Positions 23,960 through 34,041 are shown, counted from the stretch's first letter. The stretch: DNA of 52,548 bases from Methylobacillus sp. MM3 (GCF_001645185.1 NZ_LXTQ01000002.1:1-52548), one strand, 5' to 3'. Numbers and translations are program-made. The notes: generated by a model not told the origin, from the letters alone.

Positions 23960-25171
23960 CTAGACTGCCTGACCCATTTTGAAAATTGGCAGATACATGG
24001 CTATAACCAAGCCGCCGATCAAGGTGCCCAGCACGACCATGATGATCGGTTCCATCAAGCTGGAAATCCCGGCGACGGCGTCGTCCACTTCGCCTTCGTA
24101 GAAATCCGCAACCTTTGATAGCATGGAGTCCAGCGCGCCGGATTCCTCACCGATGGAGACCATCTGCAAGACCATATTCGGGAACACTTCAGTATTCTGC
24201 ATGGAGACAGTCAGACTGGTCCCAGTCGTCACATCGCTCTGGATTTGCTTGGTGGCATCGTAATAAACCCGGTTCCCGGAAGCGCCTGCGACGGAATCCA
24301 GTGCTTCGACCAGCGGCACACCAGCAGCGAACATGGTAGATAGCGTACGCGCAAAGCGTGCGATGGTGGCCTTGCGGATCAGTTCACCGAACACTGGTAT
24401 CTTGAGCAGCAATCTGTCCATGGTCGATTGCATCTTCTCTGAACGCTTCCAGGTATAGAAAAAGAACCAGAAGCCGCCCCCTATCGCCCCGAAGATGGCC
24501 CACCAATACTGCACGAAGAAGTCTGACATGGCGATAACGACCATCGTTGGTGCGGGCAGATCGGCGCCGAAGTTGGAGAACAAATCCTTGAATGCCGGGA
24601 TCACGAAAATCATGATCACTGCGGTAATGATGAAGGCTACGACGAGAATCGAGATAGGATAAAAAAGGGCGGATTTGATCTTGCTTTTGATCGCAAGAAT
24701 TTTTTCCTTGTAAGTGGCAAGCCGATCCAGCAAGGTGTCGAGAATACCGGCCTGCTCGCCGGCCTGGACCAGATTGCAGAACAGGTTGTCGAAATAAAGC
24801 GGATATTTGCGGAATGCCTGACTCAAGCTGCTACCGGTTTCGACGTCGCCTTTGATGTCCGCCAGCAGTTTGGAGACGGATGCGTTGCTGTGTCCTTTGC
24901 CGACGATATCGAAGGATTGCAGCAACGGCACGCCGGATTTCATCATTGTTGCCAATTGGCGGGTAAACAATGTGATGTCTTTTTCCGATATTCTCTTGCT
25001 GCTACTGAATGCGCTTTGCTTCTTGATCTTGATGACAGTGATACCCTGGCGTCGCAAAGTCGCTGTAACGAATGCGAGGCCCGACCCTTTCATTTCCCCT
25101 TTGAGTCGTTTGCCCCGTTTATCCATTCCTTCCCATGAGAAGGTGGTTTCCTTGGCGGAATTAGCTGCCAT
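23960..25171 (-). CDS. pilC: Type IV pilus inner-membrane platform protein PilC
   Basis: The 403-residue protein has two T2SSF domains, one starting FTRQLATMMKSGVPLLQSF and one starting FARTLSTMFAAGVPLVEAL, each followed by hydrophobic segments, with three membrane spans in all. PilC anchors the assembly ATPase and draws pilin subunits from the membrane. pilB is 12 bases upstream. No pilD prepilin peptidase follows, although pilB-pilC-pilD is common; here pilC ends against convergent dsbC. Confidence 0.94.
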   Translation of the reverse strand: MAANSAKETTFSWEGMDKRGKRLKGEMKGSGLAFVTATLRRQGITVIKIKKQSAFSSSKRISEKDITLFTRQLATMMKSGVPLLQSFDIVGKGHSNASVSKLLADIKGDVETGSSLSQAFRKYPLYFDNLFCNLVQAGEQAGILDTLLDRLATYKEKILAIKSKIKSALFYPISILVVAFIITAVIMIFVIPAFKDLFSNFGADLPAPTMVVIAMSDFFVQYWWAIFGAIGGGFWFFFYTWKRSEKMQSTMDRLLLKIPVFGELIRKATIARFARTLSTMFAAGVPLVEALDSVAGASGNRVYYDATKQIQSDVTTGTSLTVSMQNTEVFPNMVLQMVSIGEESGALDSMLSKVADFYEGEVDDAVAGISSLMEPIIMVVLGTLIGGLVIAMYLPIFKMGQAV

Positions 25172-25183
25172 TTGTTGTTTCCC

Positions 25184-26905
25184 TTATTCGTTGGTGCAGG
25201 CTTCGATTTCTTCCAGCGAAGTCAATCCCTGCTTGACTTTGAGCAACCCTGACTGGCGCAGATCCTTCACCCCTTCGCGCCTGGCCTGGTCGGAAATATC
25301 ATGTGCAGTACCGTTTCTCATGATGATGCGGCTCATTTCATCGGTAATCGGCATGACCTGGTAAATGCCGACCCGGCCCTTGTAGCCACTGCCGTTGCAA
25401 GCGTCGCATCCCCCCTCTTTGGGACCGTAAAGTTGCCAGCTTCCATCCAGATCCTCTTCTTTGAAACCTGCCCGCAGAAGGGCTTCCTTCGGAATGTCGA
25501 CAGGATGCTTGCATATCTTGCACAAGCGGCGAGCCAGCCGCTGTGCAGTGATCAGAATGACGGAAGAAGCGATATTGAACGGCGCGACGCCCATATTCAT
25601 CAGACGGGAAAGCGTCCCCGGAGCATCGTTGGTATGCAGGGTCGATAGCACCATGTGACCTGTTTGCGCCGCCTTGATCGCAATGTCGGCGGTTTCGAGA
25701 TCGCGGATTTCACCGACCATGATCACGTCCGGATCCTGGCGGAGAAAGGCCTTCAGTGCTGCGGCGAAGGTCAACCCCGCTTTTTCGTTGACATTAACCT
25801 GATTGACGCCCGGCAAGTTGATTTCGGCTGGGTCTTCCGCTGTCGAAATGTTGACGCCGGGCTGATTCAGTATATTCAGGCAGGTATAGAGCGAAACGGT
25901 TTTCCCGGAGCCGGTCGGGCCGGTCACCAGCACCATGCCGTAAGGTCTTTGGACGGCGCTTAGCAGCGCTTCACGTTGTTCCGGCTCATACCCCAGCGCG
26001 TCGATGCCCAGCGTGGCGCTGGAAGGATCCAGAATCCGCATGACGATCTTTTCGCCTTGCAGGGTAGGCAGCGTGCTCACCCGGAAATCGATGGCGCGAT
26101 TCTTGGAAAGAACCAGTTTCATCCGCCCGTCTTGCGGGACGCGCTTTTCGGAAATATCCATGCTCGAAATGACTTTGATGCGAGATGCGATTTTGTCCTT
26201 GATTGCCAATGGCGGCCGGGCGATTTCGCGAAGCTCGCCGTCGATGCGATAACGGATGCGATAGTACTTTTCGTAGGGTTCGAAATGCAGGTCGGATGCG
26301 CCCATGTTGATGGCGTCGAGCAATGTTTTCTGAATATATTTGACGACGGGGGCGTCGTCGATTTCGGTTGTCTGTTCGGGCTCTGCCGCTTTGTCTTCTT
26401 TTTCGAAATCGAGATCGAGATCATCGCCCGTGCCCAGGGATTTCAGCGTGGTATCGCTGTCATCGATGACCTTGTTGATCCATTTCCCCAGTTTGTCATC
26501 CTCCACCACCACCGGAGAAAGTGCCATGCCTACCTGGAACTGCACATCGTCCAGCGCATGAAGATTGGTTGGATCGGAAAGTGCGATGAACAATGTGTTG
26601 CCGCGACTTTGCAAAGCCATGACGCGATAGTTCTGCATCAGTTTGGCATCGATTGCCTTTTGCGGCAGGTATTCCGGGTTAACGCTGTTCAGGTCCAGCA
26701 ACGGAAATCCGAAAGCCGTCGCGGCAGACTGGGCGATTTCGATTGCGGAGAGTTTTCTGCTCTGAACGAGCTGGGTGACAAAAGGAATGCTTTGGGTATT
26801 GGCCTGAGCCTGGATGGACTCTGCCTCGTTTTCGGACAGTAGTTTCTCTTGCACCAGCATGCGGGCAAGTCCACCTAATTTTGTTGGGGTAGCGGCAGCA
26901 ACCAT
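25184..26905 (-). CDS. pilB: Type IV pilus assembly ATPase PilB
   Basis: The 573-residue protein has an N-terminal MshEN-type region (residues about 1-160), an acidic linker rich in Asp/Glu, then the GspE/PilB ATPase with Walker A GPTGSGKT near residue 328, an Asp box, and MVGEIRDLETADIA. A zinc-binding pair CKIC / CDAC lies between about residues 461 and 506. It powers pilus extension. The MshEN region of some homologues binds c-di-GMP, which would fit the PilZ-like gene at 37 kb, but that is inference. Confidence 0.95.
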   Translation of the reverse strand: MVAAATPTKLGGLARMLVQEKLLSENEAESIQAQANTQSIPFVTQLVQSRKLSAIEIAQSAATAFGFPLLDLNSVNPEYLPQKAIDAKLMQNYRVMALQSRGNTLFIALSDPTNLHALDDVQFQVGMALSPVVVEDDKLGKWINKVIDDSDTTLKSLGTGDDLDLDFEKEDKAAEPEQTTEIDDAPVVKYIQKTLLDAINMGASDLHFEPYEKYYRIRYRIDGELREIARPPLAIKDKIASRIKVISSMDISEKRVPQDGRMKLVLSKNRAIDFRVSTLPTLQGEKIVMRILDPSSATLGIDALGYEPEQREALLSAVQRPYGMVLVTGPTGSGKTVSLYTCLNILNQPGVNISTAEDPAEINLPGVNQVNVNEKAGLTFAAALKAFLRQDPDVIMVGEIRDLETADIAIKAAQTGHMVLSTLHTNDAPGTLSRLMNMGVAPFNIASSVILITAQRLARRLCKICKHPVDIPKEALLRAGFKEEDLDGSWQLYGPKEGGCDACNGSGYKGRVGIYQVMPITDEMSRIIMRNGTAHDISDQARREGVKDLRQSGLLKVKQGLTSLEEIEACTNE

Positions 26906-27229
26906 TTCAATAATTTTTCATGAAGGATTAAGCGAGTACCCAAGGTGAATAGCTCAAACCAAAGCCTGTTGAATGATGCACGGTGACGTTCGGTTTGTAA
27001 AGGTTGGTGCTCTGCCGAGTATTTTGATAAAGATTTTACGACTGTATGATCATTCTGATAAATAACTGCTAAATACCCTTAGAAAAATCTTGACTTATTG
27101 GAATAACACACGTAAAAACGCACACAGGCGTTTGGATTCCAAGTTATTTGTAGCCGGAAAACCCGACTTAAGGTCTTGAAATACAAACTTTTGGGGGCGC
27201 CTCCTCTGGTTTACGCAAGGAAGTAAGAA
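26906..27229. other. Divergent intergenic region between pilB and cspA
   Basis: This 324-bp AT-rich stretch has no convincing open reading frame. It must hold the pilB promoter (none clear; no good -24/-12 sigma-54 site seen) and the cold-shock gene promoter and leader, annotated separately. Confidence 0.6.
27091..27229 (+). promoter_or_regulatory. Candidate cold-shock promoter and long 5' leader
   Basis: TTGACT (27091-27096), 17 bases, then TAAAAA (27114-27119) make a reasonable sigma-70 promoter. Transcription from it would give a leader of about 100 bases before the cspA start. Long structured leaders that switch fold with temperature are known for cspA-type genes. A ribosome-binding site AAGGAAG lies just ahead of the ATG. 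Confidence 0.5.
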
Positions 27230-27433
27230 ATGGCAACTGGTACCGTGAAGTGGTTCAATGACTCTAAGGGTTTTGGCTTCATCACTCCTGACGAAGGTGG
27301 CGATGACTTGTTCGCGCACTTCTCCGCGATTGTCGCCTCCGGCTACAAGAGCCTTAAGGAGGGCGACAAGGTTACGTTCGACGTGACCGAGGGCCCCAAA
27401 GGCAAGCAAGCATCGAATATTCAGAAGGCCTGA
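27230..27433 (+). CDS. cspA: Cold-shock protein (CspA family)
   Basis: A 67-residue single cold-shock domain with the two RNA-binding motifs KGFGFI (residues 13-18) and DLFAHF (26-31). Such proteins bind single-stranded RNA/DNA and melt secondary structure at low temperature or in stationary phase. It is monocistronic, with its own promoter and a strong terminator. Whether it is cold-induced or constitutive cannot be told. Confidence 0.95.
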   Translation: MATGTVKWFNDSKGFGFITPDEGGDDLFAHFSAIVASGYKSLKEGDKVTFDVTEGPKGKQASNIQKA

Positions 27434-27443
27434 CGTCTTCTGG

Positions 27444-27475
27444 AAAGCGACCCGAAAATCGGGTCGCTTTTTTTT
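27444..27475 (+). terminator. Rho-independent terminator after cspA
   Basis: GCGACCCGA (27447-27455) pairs with TCGGGTCGC (27459-27467) around a three-base loop, followed by a run of eight or more T. Confidence 0.93.
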
Positions 27476-27478
27476 GTT

Positions 27479-28717
27479 TTACATTTGGCGAACGATCTCT
27501 TCGCCAAATTGTGAACAGGTAACCTGCGTAGCGCCGTCCATTTGCGACGCAAAGTCGTGGGTTACCCGCTTTTCCGAGATCGCCTTGCCGACTGCCTGCA
27601 ATACCAGGTCGGCCGCTTCTGTCCATCCCATGTGCCGCAGCATCATTTCCGCCGAAAGAATCAGTGAGGACGGGTTGGCAATATCCTTGCCTGCGATCTT
27701 GGGTGCCGTGCCGTGGGTCGCTTCGAACATGGCGATCGTGTCTGAGAGGTTGGCACCCGGTGCGATGCCGATGCCGCCGACTTGCGCGGCCAATGCATCG
27801 GAAACATAGTCACCATTGAGGTTCAGTGTCGCCACCACGTCGTGGTCTTCCGGATGCAGCAGGATTTCCTGCAGGAAAGCATCGGCGATGCAATCCTTGA
27901 TTACAAGTCCGTTTTCAAGCTTGCACCACGGTCCACCGTCGATCTCTACCGCGCCGAATTCCTGCTTCGCCAGCTCATATCCCCAATTCTTGAAGCCACC
28001 TTCGGTGAACTTCATGATGTTGCCCTTGTGTACGATGGTCAACGATTTGCGGCCATTGTCGATGGCGTACTGGATGGCCTTGCGGATCAGGCGCTTGCTG
28101 CCATCGACGGAGACCGGCTTGATGCCGATGGACGAGGATTCCGGGAAACGGATTTTCTTGCGTACGCCCATATCGCTCAGGAAGGCGATTACCTTCTTCA
28201 CTTCATCCGTGCCGGCGGCCCATTCAATGCCGGCATAAATGTCTTCCGTGTTCTCGCGAAAAATCACCATATCGGTTTTTTCGGGATGTTTGACCGGGCT
28301 GGGAACGCCCTGGAAATACTGTACCGGGCGCAGGCATACGTAGAGGTCGAGTTCCTGGCGCAGCGTGACGTTCAGCGAGCGGATGCCGCCGCCGACCGGC
28401 GTCGTCAGGGGGCCCTTGATCGAAATGACGTATTCGCGGACGGCCTGCATGGTTTCGTCGGGCAGCCAGGCGTTTTCGCCATAGACCTTCAGCGATTTCT
28501 CTCCGGCGTAAACCTCCATCCAGGCAATCGAACGTTTGCCGCCGTAGGCCTTGGCGACCGCAGCATCCACGACGCGCTTCATCGGCGGCGTGATATCGAC
28601 GCCGATGCCATCGCCTTCGATAAATGGGATAATCGGACGGTCGGGCACGTTGAGGCTGTTGTCGGCATTGACGGCAATTTTTTGCCCGTCAACGGGTACG
28701 CTGATTTTCTGCGACAT
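27479..28717 (-). CDS. icd: Isocitrate dehydrogenase (NADP-dependent)
   Basis: The 412-residue protein matches the E. coli-type enzyme. [14 protein letters not shown] contains the substrate-binding serine that AceK phosphorylates in enterics, and [13 protein letters not shown] and [13 protein letters not shown] are typical. It converts isocitrate to 2-oxoglutarate. ATG 28717 with AGGAG upstream is chosen; a 16-residue extension is rejected. In an autotroph it may serve mainly glutamate synthesis. Its gene is divergent from rluE with only 28 bases between starts, so promoters must reach into the coding regions. Confidence 0.96.
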   Translation of the reverse strand: MSQKISVPVDGQKIAVNADNSLNVPDRPIIPFIEGDGIGVDITPPMKRVVDAAVAKAYGGKRSIAWMEVYAGEKSLKVYGENAWLPDETMQAVREYVISIKGPLTTPVGGGIRSLNVTLRQELDLYVCLRPVQYFQGVPSPVKHPEKTDMVIFRENTEDIYAGIEWAAGTDEVKKVIAFLSDMGVRKKIRFPESSSIGIKPVSVDGSKRLIRKAIQYAIDNGRKSLTIVHKGNIMKFTEGGFKNWGYELAKQEFGAVEIDGGPWCKLENGLVIKDCIADAFLQEILLHPEDHDVVATLNLNGDYVSDALAAQVGGIGIAPGANLSDTIAMFEATHGTAPKIAGKDIANPSSLILSAEMMLRHMGWTEAADLVLQAVGKAISEKRVTHDFASQMDGATQVTCSQFGEEIVRQM

Positions 28718-28745
28718 CAATAAACTCCTGGATTCAATATTTGGA

Positions 28746-29303
28746 ATGCTGATCCTGTTCAACAAACCCTATGGGGTTATCTGCCAGTTTAGCGAGCATG
28801 AAAAACACCCGACCCTGAAGGATTACATTCCTATTCCGGGAGTGTATGCAGCGGGGCGGCTCGATACGGACAGCGAGGGATTGCTTATTTTAACCGATGA
28901 TGGCGTACTGCAACACCGCATTGCGCATCCCCGGCATAAGGAAGACAAGACCTATTGGGTGCAAGTGGAGGGTGTCCCCGACGACAATCAGTTGCAGCCA
29001 TTGAGGCGTGGCATCGATCTCGGGGACTTTGTCGCCAAGCCTGCAAAGGTCAAAATGATCGCCGAGCCGCCGAATTTGTGGCCCCGCAACCCGCCCATAC
29101 GGGAACGTAAAGCGATCCCGACTTCATGGATGGAACTGACGATCAGTGAAGGCAAGAATCGCCAAGTACGGCGGATGACGGCAAAAATCGGGTTACCAAC
29201 CTTGCGCTTGATACGTGCCAGCATAGGAAAGTACAATCTGGAGAATTTGTCGCCCGGCGAGTGGCGCAAGATTGAATCCCCGGTCGAGCCTCATAAATTT
29301 TAA
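28746..29303 (+). CDS. rluE: 23S rRNA pseudouridine synthase RluE-like
   Basis: A 185-residue RsuA/RluE-family synthase starting [16 protein letters not shown], with the catalytic aspartate D40 in [11 protein letters not shown] and C-terminal GKNRQVRRM. It has no S4 domain and is shorter than E. coli RluE (217), lacking the basic N-terminal extension. RluE makes pseudouridine 2457 of 23S rRNA. RluE over RluB/RluF/RsuA is favoured by the missing S4 domain. Confidence 0.85.
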   Translation: MLILFNKPYGVICQFSEHEKHPTLKDYIPIPGVYAAGRLDTDSEGLLILTDDGVLQHRIAHPRHKEDKTYWVQVEGVPDDNQLQPLRRGIDLGDFVAKPAKVKMIAEPPNLWPRNPPIRERKAIPTSWMELTISEGKNRQVRRMTAKIGLPTLRLIRASIGKYNLENLSPGEWRKIESPVEPHKF

Positions 29304-29319
29304 TCATTTGGATAACAAC

Positions 29320-30027
29320 ATGAAGCCCATTGCCATTTTTCGTCATGCAGCCACCGAAGGCCCCGGTTTTTTTGCCGACTTCCTGAATGCACGGAACATT
29401 CCCTGGCAACTCATACGCATCGATGAGGGCGATACCTTGCCCCAGTCGGCGGAAAGTTATGGCGGATTGGTATTCATGGGTGGGCCGATGAGCGTCAATG
29501 ACGATCTGCCGTGGATTCCACAGGTGCTTGCGCTGATCAGGGAAGCCATGTCCAAGGAGATCCCGGTGCTGGGGCATTGCCTCGGCGGGCAACTCATGGC
29601 CAAGGCCATGGGCGGAACCGTATCGCGCAATCCCGTCAAGGAAATCGGCTGGGGTGAGCTGACGGTTGGAAGGAACGACGAGGCCCGGCACTGGTTCGGC
29701 CCGCTGGAACGCTTTATGGGCTTTCATTGGCATGGCGAGACTTTTTCCATTCCCGATGGCGCCGCGGCCATATTGTCCAGCAGCTATTGCGATAACCAGG
29801 CTTTTACGGTCGGCAAGCACCTTGCATTTCAATGCCATATCGAAATGACGGCCGACATGGTCAATATCTGGTGCGACGTGGGCGCGGATGAAGTGGCGGC
29901 CTCGGCGAGCAGCCCAGGAGTCCAGCCGGTTTCGGAAATCACGGATAAGCTGGATACGCGTATTCCTGCGCTAAACCAGATGGCGTCATCGGTTTACGAA
30001 GTATGGCTGAGGGGCGTAGCCGCCTAG
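29320..30027 (+). CDS. Class I glutamine amidotransferase (GuaA-like domain protein)
   Basis: The 235-residue protein has the nucleophile elbow GHCLGGQ (C87) and a later catalytic histidine in FQCHIEM. It resembles the stand-alone GMP-synthase-type amidotransferases, which release ammonia from glutamine or hydrolyse gamma-glutamyl bonds. The partner or substrate is unknown. It begins 16 bases after rluE with a weak GGAT ribosome-binding site; a 16-residue extension overlapping rluE is rejected. Confidence 0.85.
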   Translation: MKPIAIFRHAATEGPGFFADFLNARNIPWQLIRIDEGDTLPQSAESYGGLVFMGGPMSVNDDLPWIPQVLALIREAMSKEIPVLGHCLGGQLMAKAMGGTVSRNPVKEIGWGELTVGRNDEARHWFGPLERFMGFHWHGETFSIPDGAAAILSSSYCDNQAFTVGKHLAFQCHIEMTADMVNIWCDVGADEVAASASSPGVQPVSEITDKLDTRIPALNQMASSVYEVWLRGVAA

Positions 30028-30117
30028 GTTAGCCGGTGCTTTCGCCCCGCGAGCGGAAAGGCTTGCCGCGAATGCATGTGGTAAACTTTCAGCAAATTTT
30101 CCAGTGAATGTTTTGTT

Positions 30118-31215
30118 ATGTCCGGTAATACCTTAGGCAAACTTTTCTGTGTGTCTTCCTTCGGCGAAAGTCATGGCCCGGCCATCGGGTGCGTGGTGGA
30201 TGGCTGCCCGCCTGGGCTTGCACTGACCGAGTCGGATATTCAGGTCGAGCTCGACAGGCGCAAGCCGGGTACTTCGCGTTTCGTGACGCAGCGGCAAGAG
30301 CCCGATACCGTTGAAATTCTTTCCGGTGTGTTCGAAGGCAAGACCACCGGTACGCCTATCGCATTGCTTATTCGCAACCGCGACCAGCGTAGTCAGGATT
30401 ATGGCAAAATCGCCGAAACCTTCCGTCCCGGCCATGCCGATTACACTTATTGGCAAAAATACGGCATTCGCGATTATCGCGGAGGCGGACGTTCTTCCGC
30501 GCGCGAAACGGCAGTGCGCGTGGCGGCCGCGGCCATTGCCAAGAAATGGTTGAAGGAGCGTTACGGCGTCGTAGTGCGCGGGTACATGAGCCAGATCGGC
30601 AACATTGAAATCCCTTTCCGCGCGTGGGATGACGTCGGTAACAACGCCTTTTTCGCGGCCGATAGCAGCATGGAACCGCAACTCGAAGCCTATATGGAAG
30701 AAATCCGCGCTGCGCGCGACTCCATCGGCGCCAAGATTACCGTGGTGGCGGAAAACGTTCCGGTCGGCTGGGGCGAGCCGGTCTATGATCGGCTGGATGC
30801 CGAGATTGCGTATGCGATGATGGGCATCAACGCGGCCAAGGGGGTCGAGATCGGAGCCGGTTTCGCCAGCGTGGCGCAGAAGGGCTCCGAGCACTGCGAC
30901 GAACTGACGCCGCAAGGCTTTGCCTCCAATCATGCCGGCGGCATACTGGGTGGTATCTCCACCGGGCAGGATATCGTCGCGCATGTCGCTTTCAAGCCGA
31001 CTTCCAGCATTCCGCAGGAACGCCGCTCCATCGACAAGGACGGCAATGCCGTGATGATGCAGACCACAGGCCGCCACGATCCTTGTGTCGGCATACGCGC
31101 GACGCCCATCGTCGAGGCGATGATGGCGCTGGTGCTGATGGATCATGCGTTGCGGCATCGTGCGCAATGCGCTGACGTGAGCACCACTACTCCTAAAATT
31201 CCTGGCAGTCTGTAA
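30118..31215 (+). CDS. aroC: Chorismate synthase
   Basis: The 365-residue protein begins with [20 protein letters not shown] and has the signatures [14 protein letters not shown] and [17 protein letters not shown]. It removes phosphate from EPSP to give chorismate with reduced FMN, the last common step of aromatic amino-acid synthesis. It is preceded by a 90-bp gap with a weak TAAACT -10-like sequence and followed by a terminator, so it may be its own unit. Confidence 0.98.
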   Translation: MSGNTLGKLFCVSSFGESHGPAIGCVVDGCPPGLALTESDIQVELDRRKPGTSRFVTQRQEPDTVEILSGVFEGKTTGTPIALLIRNRDQRSQDYGKIAETFRPGHADYTYWQKYGIRDYRGGGRSSARETAVRVAAAAIAKKWLKERYGVVVRGYMSQIGNIEIPFRAWDDVGNNAFFAADSSMEPQLEAYMEEIRAARDSIGAKITVVAENVPVGWGEPVYDRLDAEIAYAMMGINAAKGVEIGAGFASVAQKGSEHCDELTPQGFASNHAGGILGGISTGQDIVAHVAFKPTSSIPQERRSIDKDGNAVMMQTTGRHDPCVGIRATPIVEAMMALVLMDHALRHRAQCADVSTTTPKIPGSL

Positions 31216-31226
31216 TTCCTTAGCGC

Positions 31227-31248
31227 AGCCGGCCTAGCCGGCTTTTTT
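31227..31248 (+). terminator. Rho-independent terminator after aroC
   Basis: AGCCGGC pairs with GCCGGCT around a CTA loop, followed by TTTTTT. It lies 12 bases after the aroC stop. Confidence 0.93.
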
Positions 31249-31274
31249 ATTTTCTGCTTGCGTACAATAGAGCG

Positions 31275-32435
31275 ATGTTCAGCCTTCCCTACTGGCGCCT
31301 GTCCGGTTTTTATTTTTTCTATTTCGCGTTTGTCGGCGCATTCACGCCATTCTGGAGCCTCTATCTCCAATCGCTCGAATTCAATGCATTTCAGATAGGC
31401 GTTCTGATGTCCTTGCTTCAAGTGTCGCGGATTTTTGCGCCCAACCTTTGGGGATGGCTAGCCGACCATACCGGCCGCCGCGTGGCAGTTGTGCAGTTGG
31501 CGGCATTTCTCAGCCTGATTTTCTATCTGGGGGTTTTTGCCGGCGACAGCTTTATCTGGATGTTTGTCGTCATGGCGCTGATGAGTCTGTTCTGGAGTGC
31601 CTCCCTGCCGCTGGTGGAAGCGATTACGCTCGGGCATCTTGGCGCTGGCGGCGAAGGGTATGGACGCATACGCTTATGGGGGTCGGTCGGCTTTATCATC
31701 GCCGTCATCATTCTCGGTTATGTGCTGGACTACGCGCCGGTTCGCGCCCTGCTGTGGATTGTCCTCGGGCTCAAGGCCGGTATTTTCCTTCTCTCGCGCA
31801 AGATCCCCGAGCCGAAAATCGTCCCGCACCATACCGATGACCAGCCGGTCTGGAACATATTGCGCCGTCCGGATGTGGCGGCTTTCCTGGTCGCATGTTT
31901 CCTGATGGCTGCAGCCCATGGGGTGTATTACACCTTTTACTCGATTTATCTGGTGGAGCATGGCTACAGCAAGAGCGTTGTAGGGTGGTTGTGGGCACTG
32001 GGCGTAATCTGCGAGGTGCTGGTTTTTCTGTGGATGCCGCGCATGGCAGCGCGTTTTGGTCTGTGGCGTATCCTCATCGCCAGTTTTGCGTTGGCCGCAT
32101 TGCGATTTTTCTTGATTGGCTGGGGCGTTGAATACATCCTGATCATCGTGTTCGCCCAGACATTGCATGCAGCCAGTTTCGGCTCTTTCCACGCGGCGGC
32201 TGTCGCGCTGGTGCATCAATTCTTCCGCGGCAAGCACCAGGCCAAAGGGCAGGGGCTGTATACCAGCATTTCTTTCGGGCTGGGCGGTACCCTGGGCGGG
32301 CTGATGAGCGGTTACACCTGGGATGCGCTCGGCGCGGACTGGTCGTTCAGTATCTCCGCACTGTTCGCCCTGGCGGGTTATTTTGTGCTGTTATGGCGAG
32401 TCAGGCATGCGCCATCGACGGCGGATGCGGTGTAA
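31275..32435 (+). CDS. MFS transporter (3-phenylpropionate transporter-like)
   Basis: The 386-residue protein is almost wholly hydrophobic with about 12 membrane segments. It has the MFS loop motif GWLADHTGRRVAVVQ between helices 2 and 3 and a central charged loop (KIPEPKIVPHHTDD). Its opening WRLSGFYFFYFAFVGAFTPFW resembles the HcaT/PPP and LacY-nucleoside type. The substrate is unknown. The gene follows the aroC terminator and is 30 bases from the next gene. Confidence 0.87.
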   Translation: MFSLPYWRLSGFYFFYFAFVGAFTPFWSLYLQSLEFNAFQIGVLMSLLQVSRIFAPNLWGWLADHTGRRVAVVQLAAFLSLIFYLGVFAGDSFIWMFVVMALMSLFWSASLPLVEAITLGHLGAGGEGYGRIRLWGSVGFIIAVIILGYVLDYAPVRALLWIVLGLKAGIFLLSRKIPEPKIVPHHTDDQPVWNILRRPDVAAFLVACFLMAAAHGVYYTFYSIYLVEHGYSKSVVGWLWALGVICEVLVFLWMPRMAARFGLWRILIASFALAALRFFLIGWGVEYILIIVFAQTLHAASFGSFHAAAVALVHQFFRGKHQAKGQGLYTSISFGLGGTLGGLMSGYTWDALGADWSFSISALFALAGYFVLLWRVRHAPSTADAV

Positions 32436-32465
32436 ACTGCCTTCGTCCATTGATGGAGAAGTTCC

Positions 32466-33107
32466 GTGCGCGTGTTGCTCATTTTCCTGTATTTGATGTT
32501 CGTTTCATCCCAGGCTGCGGCCGAGACGCAAGTCAACGTTGTCGGGTTGTTCAATGGCAAGGCGATCCTGTCCATTAACGGCGGCAAGCCCAAGACCTAT
32601 TCTGTCGGCCAGGTGACGCCAGATGGCATCAAGGTGATATCGGCGGATAGCAGCAAGGTCATCCTTGAAGTGGATGGCAAGCGCAGGGAATTAGGCATGG
32701 GGCAGGGTATCGCCATTGCCGGCGGAGGATCCTCCGCACAAACGGCGACGCTTTATGCCAATAATGCCGGGCACTTTCTCGGGGAAGGCTATATCAATGG
32801 CTCCTCGATGAAATTCCTGGTCGATACCGGGGCATCAAGTATTGCGTTGAGCGGCAAGGAGGCGCGCAGGCTGGGCTTGAGTTATCTTAATGGCGACATC
32901 GGCGCTGCCAGTACCGCTGCTGGTGTGGTCAAAGCCTATCGCATCAGCCTGAATACCGTGAAGATAGGCGGCATCGTCATGCATCAAGTGGAAGCAATGG
33001 TGCTTGAGGGCGACTCGCCGCCTGTCGTGCTGCTGGGGATGAGTGTGCTGAATCGCGTTCAAATGGAGCGCGACGGCATGGTGATGACGCTGACCAAAAA
33101 ATACTAA
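32466..33107 (+). CDS. Retropepsin-like periplasmic aspartic protease (TIGR02281 type)
   Basis: The 213-residue protein has a signal peptide (cleavage near QAAA), a beta-rich N-terminal region ending in a Gly/Ser linker, and a pepsin-like domain with the active-site motif FLVDTGASS (D120) and a C-terminal LLGMSVLNR. This fits the TIGR02281 clan AA proteases, which probably act as dimers in the envelope; targets are unknown. GTG 32466 is preceded by GGAGAAG. The TAA stop ends on the first base of a short inverted repeat. Confidence 0.82.
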   Translation: MRVLLIFLYLMFVSSQAAAETQVNVVGLFNGKAILSINGGKPKTYSVGQVTPDGIKVISADSSKVILEVDGKRRELGMGQGIAIAGGGSSAQTATLYANNAGHFLGEGYINGSSMKFLVDTGASSIALSGKEARRLGLSYLNGDIGAASTAAGVVKAYRISLNTVKIGGIVMHQVEAMVLEGDSPPVVLLGMSVLNRVQMERDGMVMTLTKKY

Positions 33108-33161
33108 GAGCCTGTTCAGCAGGCTTTTCCCGTGTTGGGCAAGACCTGCGGAGATAGGCTC
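33107..33161. repeat. 55-bp element with ends related to the 259-bp MITE-like repeat
   Basis: The left end AGAGCCTGTTCAGCAGG and the complement of the right end (GAGCCTATCTCCGCAGG) both resemble the GAGCCTRTTTCAGTAGG end of the element at 13732-13990, with about 14 of 17 matches for the right end. Only about 20 bases separate the ends. The left part also folds as AGCCTG/CAGGCT followed by TTTT (33109-33128), so it could work as the terminator of the protease gene. Confidence 0.5.
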
Positions 33162-33170
33162 CTGAGCAAT

Positions 33171-33195
33171 AAAAAAGCGCGGATTCCGCGCTTTT
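33171..33195. terminator. Bidirectional terminator between the protease gene and folE2
   Basis: GCGCGG-ATT-CCGCGC with an A-run before and T-run after lies between convergent genes, six bases before the folE2 stop. Confidence 0.9.
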
Positions 33196-33200
33196 TGTTT

Positions 33201-34004
33201 TTAGTTCTGTCTCTTGTTGCGCTCGATCAGCGCATAAGCCGAGTGGTTATGGATGGATTCGAAGTTTTCCGATTCCACCACATAGGCATCAATGCGCGGC
33301 TCGGCGTTCAGTTGAGCGGCAACGTCGCGTACCATGTCCTCGACGAATTTCGGATTGTCGTAGGCGCGTTCGGTGACGAACTTCTCGTCGGGCCGCTTGA
33401 GCAGTCCATAAAGCTGGCAGGATGCCTGCTCTTCGACCAGGCCGATGAGATCTTCCACCCAGATGAAGTCATTGATCAGTGCCGTGACGGTGACATGCGA
33501 GCGCTGATTGTGCGCGCCGTAGTCGGAAATCTTTTTGGAGCACGGGCACAGGCTGGTGACAGGCACCAATACCTTCACCGTGATATCGTACTTGCCGTCC
33601 TTGATCTCGCCGATGAAGGTCACTTCGTAGTCCAGCAGGCTCTGAACGCCGGAAACCGGAGCCGCCTTGTTCACGAAGTAGGGGAAGGTCATCTCGATGT
33701 GGCCGGACTCGGCTTCGAGGCGCTTCACCATTTCGCGCAGGATGGTCTCGAAGTTTTCAATCGAGATCTCGCGCTCGTTCATGTTCAGAATCTCGACGAA
33801 GCGAGACATGTGTGTGCCCTTGAAGTTATGCGGCAGGTGCACGTACATGTTGAATACCGCGACGGTATGCTGCACGCCGCCGGTCTTGTCCTGGACCTTG
33901 ACCGGGTGACGTATGGACTTGATGCCGACCTTGTCGATAGCGAGGTGGCGTACGTCAGGCGTGTTCTGCACATCCTCGATAGGGAGTGTGGCGGGGTGGT
34001 TCAT
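33201..34004 (-). CDS. folE2: GTP cyclohydrolase FolE2 (type IB)
   Basis: The 267-residue protein belongs to the COG1469 family: [22 protein letters not shown], the conserved cysteine in [19 protein letters not shown] and the C-terminal [13 protein letters not shown]. It makes dihydroneopterin triphosphate for folate and does not depend strictly on zinc, unlike FolE. ATG 34004 has a GGGAA upstream; ATG 34016 is an alternative. It follows dxs by 37 bases as the last gene of xseB-ispA-dxs-folE2. Confidence 0.93.
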   Translation of the reverse strand: MNHPATLPIEDVQNTPDVRHLAIDKVGIKSIRHPVKVQDKTGGVQHTVAVFNMYVHLPHNFKGTHMSRFVEILNMNEREISIENFETILREMVKRLEAESGHIEMTFPYFVNKAAPVSGVQSLLDYEVTFIGEIKDGKYDITVKVLVPVTSLCPCSKKISDYGAHNQRSHVTVTALINDFIWVEDLIGLVEEQASCQLYGLLKRPDEKFVTERAYDNPKFVEDMVRDVAAQLNAEPRIDAYVVESENFESIHNHSAYALIERNKRQN

Positions 34005-34041
34005 GGTGGTTCCCATTTAAGTCGCTTAATACTTGAGTATA

